DNA of 16,990 bases, taken from the NCBI GenBank assembly GCA_002409285.1, contig DHUT01000009.1:1-16990 (forward strand), given 5' to 3'. The position numbers and the translations under genes were made by a program. Positions within the stretch are counted from its first letter, which is position 1. Every line of letters starts with the position of its first letter. Of the stretch, positions 12,451 through 16,990 are shown in pieces. The notes under the pieces are model-generated. The model was not told the DNA's origin. It did no database searches and saw only the letters and a list, made by a program, of their open reading frames with translations. The stretch is from Firmicutes bacterium UBA5227. Lineage in GTDB: Bacteria > Bacillota > Clostridia > Tissierellales > Sedimentibacteraceae.

Positions 12451-14778
12451 TCACATCAGTGCGTGTTTCACTACATCTTCTATTCTGTCTGCGTACACGA
12501 TTTCCATTGGACGGATGATTTTTGAATCAATCTTGGAAACATCAGGTTTATTTTTTGTGCTGAGAACAACCTTTTTAATTCCAGCTCTTTTTGCGGCAAG
12601 AAGCTTTTCTTTTAATCCGCCTATAGGAAGAACTCTCCCTGTTATTGTTATCTCTCCTGTCATGGCAACATCTTTTCTTACAGGTCTCTTTGTAATAGCT
12701 GAAATAACCGCTGTTGCCATTGTAATTCCTGCTGAGGGTCCATCCTTGGGAATTGCTCCTTCAGGCACATGAATGTGTATATCTGTTTCTTTAAAAACAG
12801 AGTAATCAATATCAAATTTATCTGCATTTGCTTTAATATAGCTCAATGCGGCCATGGCTGATTCCTTCATAACGTCTCCAAGCTGTCCCGTAAGCTGAAG
12901 CTTTCCTGTACCCTTCATGATATTTACTTCAACAAACAAAGTTTCTCCGCCAACCCTGGTCCATGCAAGTCCTGTTACAACACCTATCTGATCCTCTTCA
13001 TAAACCACATCATAATCATATTTTGGAACTCCAAGATAATTTTTTAAATTTCCAGAATTAATAACCACGGAATTTTTATTATTTTCAACTATTTGAACCG
13101 CAGTCTTTCTCATTAAAGTTGCTATACTTCTTTCAAGGCTTCTTACGCCTGATTCCCTTGTATATCTTTCAATTATTTCAGTTACGGCATTTTGAGAAAT
13201 ACTGACTTGCTTTTCTTTTAATCCATGTTCCTTAATTTGTTTTTTTATTAAATACCTTTCTGCTATATTCTTTTTTTCAATATCCGTATATCCTGATATT
13301 TCAATAACTTCCATCCTATCCAAAAGAGGCTCCGGAATTGTTGCAGTCGTATTAGCTGTAGTTATAAACATTACATTTTCCAAACTGAAGGGTGCTTCAA
13401 TATAGTGATCCGTAAATGTTTTGTTTTGTTCAGGATCCAGTGCTTCCAACAGAGCCGAAGCAGGGTCTCCCCTAAAGTCATTTGAAAGTTTATCAATTTC
13501 ATCAAGTAAAAACACCGGATTATTAACTTTAGCTTTTGCGATGGACGTTATTATTCTGCCCGGAATTGCTCCAATGTATGTCCTTCTGTGACCTCTTATT
13601 TCTGCCTCATCCCTTACTCCTCCAAGTGATATTCTCACATACTTGCGGTTCATGGCTCTTGCAATTGATTTTGCAACAGATGTCTTGCCAACTCCGGGAG
13701 GCCCTACAAAGCAAAGTATTGAGCCTTTCATGTTTTTGTTAATATTTTTAACGGCAAGGTACTCTAATATTCTTTCCTTCACGTCTTCCAGCCCGTAATG
13801 ATCCTCAGAAAGTATTTCCCTTGCTTTCTTTAAATCGGTATTATCTTTAGTTTTTTTATCCCATGGCAAATCAATGAGCCAATCAACATATGTTCTTATA
13901 ACACCTGCATCCGCTGAAGATGATGAAATTTTTAAAAGCTTGTTTACTTCCTTCTCCGCTTTTTCTTTTACTTCCTTGGGCATTTTAGCTTCGGAAATTT
14001 TCTTCATGTATTCATCCACTTCAAATTCAGTGCTTTCGTCCTCACCCAATTCTCTTTGTATTGCTCTAAGCTGTTCCTTCAGGTAATAGTCTCTCTGAAA
14101 TTCATTCACCTGTTTTTTTACAAGGTCTTCAATTTCATTTTCAATTTCAAGTACCTTAATTTCCCTGGACAAGATTTCATTAATCGATTCAAGTCTTTCA
14201 TAAGGATCAAAGGTTTCCAGGAGGCTCTGCTTCTGTTCCGATTTTAAATAAATATATGAAGCAACCAGATCTGCAAGTTTATCCGGGTTTTTGATTTCTT
14301 TCAGTGATGTTATTGCATCCGGTGATATTTTAGCATAAATCATGGAGTATTCTTCAAAATTATCTAATGTCAGACGCACAACTGCTTCCAGCTTATCACT
14401 TAAAGGTAAGTCCAAATCATAAACATATTCATCCAAAATAACTTTAAAATATGGTTCAGCCTGGGAAAGCGAAATAATTTTAGCCCTGCTGATGCCTTCA
14501 ACCAGTACTCTGATGTTATCGCCAGGCATTTTAATCATCTGCTTTATCCTGCATATAACACCAACCTCATAAAAATCGTCCTCTCTTGGAGAGTCCATAC
14601 TTGCTTCCTTTTGTACTGTAAGGAAAATGTCTGAATCTTCAAGCATAGCCTCTTCCAATGCATTAATAGACTTTTCTCTTCCGATGTCAAAATGTATAAC
14701 AGTATCCGGAAATATTCCTATTCCCCTGATTGGAATCAAAGGAAGTATTCTTTTCTCTACGTTGTAATTTTCTATCAT
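12451..14778 (-). CDS. lon: ATP-dependent protease Lon (LonA)
   Basis: Cytoplasmic hexameric AAA+ protease that degrades misfolded and regulatory proteins. The 775 residues include the N-terminal LON substrate-binding domain (about 10-205, LPLIPIRGIGIFPDTVIHF), a coiled helical part (205-290), and the AAA+ module with Walker A GPPGVGKT (359-366), Walker B FLLDEID (423-429) and the sensor segment TTANTT (473-478). The C-terminal serine protease has Ser682 (KDGPSAG) and Lys725 (GLKEKL) as the catalytic pair. Length is normal and no residue is missing. AAGGAGATTAT precedes the ATG. The gene lies directly after clpX with no lonB in between, unlike B. subtilis. A terminator at the clpX end sits just before its ribosome site, so its expression depends on read-through or on a promoter inside clpX. 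I saw no CIRCE or CtsR box. Confidence 0.98.
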   Translation of the reverse strand: MIENYNVEKRILPLIPIRGIGIFPDTVIHFDIGREKSINALEEAMLEDSDIFLTVQKEASMDSPREDDFYEVGVICRIKQMIKMPGDNIRVLVEGISRAKIISLSQAEPYFKVILDEYVYDLDLPLSDKLEAVVRLTLDNFEEYSMIYAKISPDAITSLKEIKNPDKLADLVASYIYLKSEQKQSLLETFDPYERLESINEILSREIKVLEIENEIEDLVKKQVNEFQRDYYLKEQLRAIQRELGEDESTEFEVDEYMKKISEAKMPKEVKEKAEKEVNKLLKISSSSADAGVIRTYVDWLIDLPWDKKTKDNTDLKKAREILSEDHYGLEDVKERILEYLAVKNINKNMKGSILCFVGPPGVGKTSVAKSIARAMNRKYVRISLGGVRDEAEIRGHRRTYIGAIPGRIITSIAKAKVNNPVFLLDEIDKLSNDFRGDPASALLEALDPEQNKTFTDHYIEAPFSLENVMFITTANTTATIPEPLLDRMEVIEISGYTDIEKKNIAERYLIKKQIKEHGLKEKQVSISQNAVTEIIERYTRESGVRSLERSIATLMRKTAVQIVENNKNSVVINSGNLKNYLGVPKYDYDVVYEEDQIGVVTGLAWTRVGGETLFVEVNIMKGTGKLQLTGQLGDVMKESAMAALSYIKANADKFDIDYSVFKETDIHIHVPEGAIPKDGPSAGITMATAVISAITKRPVRKDVAMTGEITITGRVLPIGGLKEKLLAAKRAGIKKVVLSTKNKPDVSKIDSKIIRPMEIVYADRIEDVVKHALM

Positions 14779-14792
14779 ATAATCTCCTTAGT

Positions 14793-14822
14793 AAAAACTG
14801 CCTGCTTAAGGCAGGCAGTTTT
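14793..14822 (-). terminator. Terminator/attenuator between clpX and lon
   Basis: A 12-bp stem (14794-14805 with 14811-14822) with G+C-rich CTGCCTGC core and five-base loop, followed on the minus strand by TTTTT (14793-14797). The clpX stop codon (14821-14823) lies partly within the 5' arm, and the lon ribosome site begins a few bases further on. Possibly also usable on the plus strand, but the T-run there is short. Confidence 0.8.
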
Positions 14823-16080
14823 ATGAAGCATTTTCCTTTTTATCGGATACAGGCATTTTAGTTAAAACCAGTTTTGGGTCACTTTTATTTACAATAGTAT
14901 CCTTAGTGATAACACATTTCTTAATGTCATTTCTTGAAGGTATTTCATACATAACCTCAGTCATAGTACTTTCGAGAATTCCTCTTAAGCCTCTGGCACC
15001 CGTATTTATCTCCATAGCTCTGTCAGCTATTTCTTCCAAAGCGTCCTTCTCAATCTCTAATTCAACATTATCCATTTTAAACAGTTCCTTATACTGTTTT
15101 ACCAGAGCATTTTTGGGTTCTGTAAGAATTGACATTAAAGCCTTCTTATCCAATTTTTCCAAAGCAACCAAGACAGGCATTCTGCCTACAAATTCAGGAA
15201 TTAATCCAAATTTCAAAAGATCCTGGGACTGAACCTGAGCAAGCAGCTTATCAGTATCCATAGAGGTATTTCCGGAAAGGTCTGCTCCAAATCCAATACT
15301 TTTCCTGCCTATTCTTTTTTGTACAATTTTTTCTATTCCATCAAATGCACCGCCTAAAATGAATAATATATTAGTGGTATCTATTTGAATAAATTCCTGA
15401 TGAGGATGCTTTCTTCCTCCCTGAGGAGGAACATTGGCAACAGTGCCTTCCAGTATTTTAAGAAGTGCCTGCTGTACTCCTTCGCCACTTACATCTCTGG
15501 TAATAGAAGGGTTTTCTGAGCGCCTTGATATCTTATCAATTTCGTCAACATATATAATGCCCTTCTCTGCTCTCTCTACATCATAATCTGCTGCCTGGAG
15601 AAGCTTTAACAATATGTTTTCAACATCCTCTCCCACATATCCCGCTTCTGTTAAAGAAGTTGCGTCGGCAATTGCAAAGGGAACATTCAAAAGCTTAGCC
15701 AAGGTTTGAGCAAGATATGTCTTACCACTTCCGGTAGGACCAAGCAAAAGAATATTGCTTTTTTGAATGTCCACACCGTCATCCTTCGCCCTATAATTTA
15801 TTCTTTTATAGTGATTATATACCGCCACAGCCAGTGCCTTTTTTGCCTTATCCTGGTGAATTACATATTCATCAAGCTTTTCTTTTATTTCCTTTGGCTT
15901 TGGCAGCTCCGTAAAATTATATTCTTCAAACAAATCTATGTCATCATCCACAATGTTGTAGCATAATTCAATACACTCATCACAGATGTAGACGTCAGGA
16001 CCGGCTATGAGCCTTCTTACCTGTTCCTGAGATTTACCGCAAAACGAGCATCTGATTTGCTTATCATTGATTTTGCCCAT
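14821..16080 (-). CDS. clpX: ATP-dependent Clp protease ATP-binding subunit ClpX
   Basis: AAA+ unfoldase that recognises tagged substrates and feeds them to ClpP. The 419-residue protein has the N-terminal zinc-binding domain with Cys11, Cys14, Cys33 and Cys36, then Walker A GPTGSGKT (114-121), the pore-1 loop GYVG (147-150), Walker B IIYVDEID (175-182), and the ClpP-docking IGF loop at 262-264 in RIGRKSIGFGADL. A LIPEFVGRMPV segment (sensor 2/arginine area) follows. Length and order of motifs are normal. AAGGAGTGTTTAA precedes the ATG. It lies 11 bases downstream of clpP, so both subunits of the protease are made from one transcript. Its 3' end runs into a terminator before lon. No frameshift or missing residue is seen. 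Confidence 0.98.
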   Translation of the reverse strand: MGKINDKQIRCSFCGKSQEQVRRLIAGPDVYICDECIELCYNIVDDDIDLFEEYNFTELPKPKEIKEKLDEYVIHQDKAKKALAVAVYNHYKRINYRAKDDGVDIQKSNILLLGPTGSGKTYLAQTLAKLLNVPFAIADATSLTEAGYVGEDVENILLKLLQAADYDVERAEKGIIYVDEIDKISRRSENPSITRDVSGEGVQQALLKILEGTVANVPPQGGRKHPHQEFIQIDTTNILFILGGAFDGIEKIVQKRIGRKSIGFGADLSGNTSMDTDKLLAQVQSQDLLKFGLIPEFVGRMPVLVALEKLDKKALMSILTEPKNALVKQYKELFKMDNVELEIEKDALEEIADRAMEINTGARGLRGILESTMTEVMYEIPSRNDIKKCVITKDTIVNKSDPKLVLTKMPVSDKKENAS

Positions 16081-16091
16081 TTAAACACTCC

Positions 16092-16676
16092 TTATTTTCT
16101 TTTTGCGATAATTTCATCTATTATGCCGTATGCCTTGGCATCCTCCGCTGACATGAAATTATCCCTGTCCGTATCATGTTCAACCTTTTCTAAAGGCTGA
16201 CCTGTCCTCTCACTTATAATTCTGTTTAATGTATCTCTTGTTTTAATGATCCTATCCGCATGTATCTTTATGTCAGAAGCCTGACCCTGCATGCCGCCGA
16301 GAGGCTGGTGTATCATTATTTCTGAGTTGGGAAGAGCAAATCTTTTTCCCTTTGTTCCCGACAGCAGTAAAAATGCACCCATGCTTGCCGCCATACCCAC
16401 ACATATAGTTGAAACATCAGGTTTAATATACTGCATGGTGTCAAAGATAGCCATTCCCGCAGTAATTGAGCCTCCTGGTGAATTTATATACAGCTGTATG
16501 TCCTTGTCGGGATCCTCTGATTCTAAAAATAACAACTGTGCAACAATCAGGCTTGCTGTTACATCATTAACCTCATCACCTAAAATTACAATTCTGTCCT
16601 TTAAAAGTCTTGAATATATATCGTAAGATCTTTCTCCTCTTCCGGTTTGTTCAATTACATATGGAACCAGTGCCAT
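16092..16676 (-). CDS. clpP: ATP-dependent Clp protease proteolytic subunit ClpP
   Basis: Serine peptidase that forms a double-heptamer chamber with ClpX. The 194-residue protein has the complete catalytic triad Ser98 (GMAASMGAF), His123 (IMIHQPLGG) and Asp172 (DTDRDNFM), the YINSPGGSI segment (63-71) of the oxyanion region, and the early MALVPYVIEQTGRGERSYDIYSRLL typical of ClpP1-like proteins; no long propeptide is present. The clean start is at ATG 16676 behind TAGGAGGAAAATT. The gene sits between tig and clpX, as in many Clostridia (in Bacillus clpP is elsewhere). Upstream bases 16677-16756 hold overlapping TATAAT boxes, so it may have its own promoter besides read-through from tig. Redox or drug-sensitive features cannot be judged here. 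Confidence 0.98.
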   Translation of the reverse strand: MALVPYVIEQTGRGERSYDIYSRLLKDRIVILGDEVNDVTASLIVAQLLFLESEDPDKDIQLYINSPGGSITAGMAIFDTMQYIKPDVSTICVGMAASMGAFLLLSGTKGKRFALPNSEIMIHQPLGGMQGQASDIKIHADRIIKTRDTLNRIISERTGQPLEKVEHDTDRDNFMSAEDAKAYGIIDEIIAKRK

Positions 16677-16691
16677 AATTTTCCTCCTATT

Positions 16692-16725
16692 ATTATATTA
16701 TATTCTAATTTATATTGTACTTAAA
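16692..16725 (-). promoter_or_regulatory. Candidate sigma-A promoter of clpP
   Basis: Two overlapping TATAAT hexamers (16697-16702 and 16692-16697 on the minus strand) lie close to the clpP ribosome site. The -35 at 17 bases from the first is TTTAAG, only half matching. Sequence this A+T-rich gives chance -10 boxes, so the call is tentative. Confidence 0.35.
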
Positions 16726-16726
16726 T

Positions 16727-16758
16727 ATCTTAAGTTTATCTTAAGTTTACCTTAATTT
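16727..16758. repeat. Tandem 11-bp repeats in the tig-clpP gap
   Basis: Two perfect copies of ATCTTAAGTTT (16727-16737, 16738-16748) and a degenerate third (ACCTTAATTT, 16749-16758) abut the tig stop codon. Spacing of 11 bases is about one helix turn. It does not resemble a CtsR or CIRCE operator. Confidence 0.6.
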
Positions 16759-16990
16759 ATTTTTCTTCGGTTTTTTCATCCTCTGTTAATTCTTCTTCTA
16801 CTACTGCTTCGGGTTCTGCCTCTTTCTCCTTAGGCTCAATAAACACCGCATTTTCTACAAGCATGTTGATAATTTTTCTCTTCTTTAGTGTTTCCTCAAT
16901 ATAGTTTCTGTTTGATTGTAAAAGGCTTTTTTTGAACCCTTCCAATCTATCCTCTTCCACATTGTAAGAAGCAGCAACCTCTTCAACTTC
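16757..16990 (-). CDS. tig: Trigger factor, C-terminal part (5' end outside the window)
   Basis: Ribosome-bound chaperone and peptidyl-prolyl isomerase; only the last 77 codons are in the window. The visible tail begins EVEEVAASYNVEEDRLEGF and continues through LLQSNRNYIEETLKKRKI into NMLVENAVFIEPKEKE, the pattern of the helical C-terminal substrate-binding domain. It ends in an acidic, low-complexity tail (EPEAVVEEELTEDEKTEEK) common in trigger factors. The reading frame runs off the right edge with no start; an internal GTG near 16960 is not a real start, because the same frame stays family-like further upstream. Position directly before clpP and clpX on the same strand supports the call. 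Identity is by pattern and synteny, so slightly below certainty. The isomerase and ribosome-binding domains cannot be inspected. Confidence 0.88.
   Translation of the reverse strand, partial: EVEEVAASYNVEEDRLEGFKKSLLQSNRNYIEETLKKRKIINMLVENAVFIEPKEKEAEPEAVVEEELTEDEKTEEK

Overview
The window looks like chromosomal sequence from a low-GC, endospore-forming anaerobic Firmicute of the Clostridia/Tissierellia type; a Sedimentibacter-like genus is a guess from gene style, not a proven match. Evidence is the strongly A+T-rich base use, AGGAGG-type ribosome binding sites, a DUF4364 gene, a ThiI without a rhodanese domain paired with its own cysteine desulfurase, a four-LysM cysteine-rich protein and a tiny W/G-rich membrane protein of the kind seen in spore formers. 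Nearly every gene is on the minus strand; the exceptions are the DUF4364 gene (2084-2614) and a proposed small RNA (about 7808-7898).

Right end, read on the minus strand from 16990 downwards: the 3' end of tig (trigger factor), then clpP, clpX, lon and ysxC. This is the protein folding and proteolysis block of many Firmicutes, ending in the ribosome-assembly GTPase. Hairpins sit in the clpX-lon and lon-ysxC gaps, so expression is probably stepped down or processed along the block. Next comes an RsbW/SpoIIAB-like anti-sigma kinase preceded by a textbook sigma-B-type promoter, then a Cas4-like nuclease/XPD-DinG-like helicase fusion, translationally coupled by ATGA to a class IV aminotransferase.

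Middle: a 384-base gap (7721-8104) holds a TAAGAGA tandem repeat, two palindromic foldback structures and, on the plus strand, a good sigma-A promoter followed by about 90 nt with a C6 hairpin loop, further C-rich motifs and a terminator-like hairpin: a candidate regulatory RNA. Divergent from it run the cysteine desulfurase and thiI genes, which together make 4-thiouridine in tRNA. Then follow a 50-codon membrane protein gene with a possible mother-cell sigma promoter and a clear terminator, RNase HI, and the LysM protein.

Left end: a cytoplasmic beta-propeller (YVTN/YncE-like) gene converges on the DUF4364 gene with an 8-base overlap; the DUF4364 gene shares a divergent promoter region with a polysaccharide deacetylase lipoprotein; last is a Sir2-family protein deacylase whose stop codon lies inside its own terminator. 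No tRNA, rRNA, CRISPR array or complete insertion sequence was seen.
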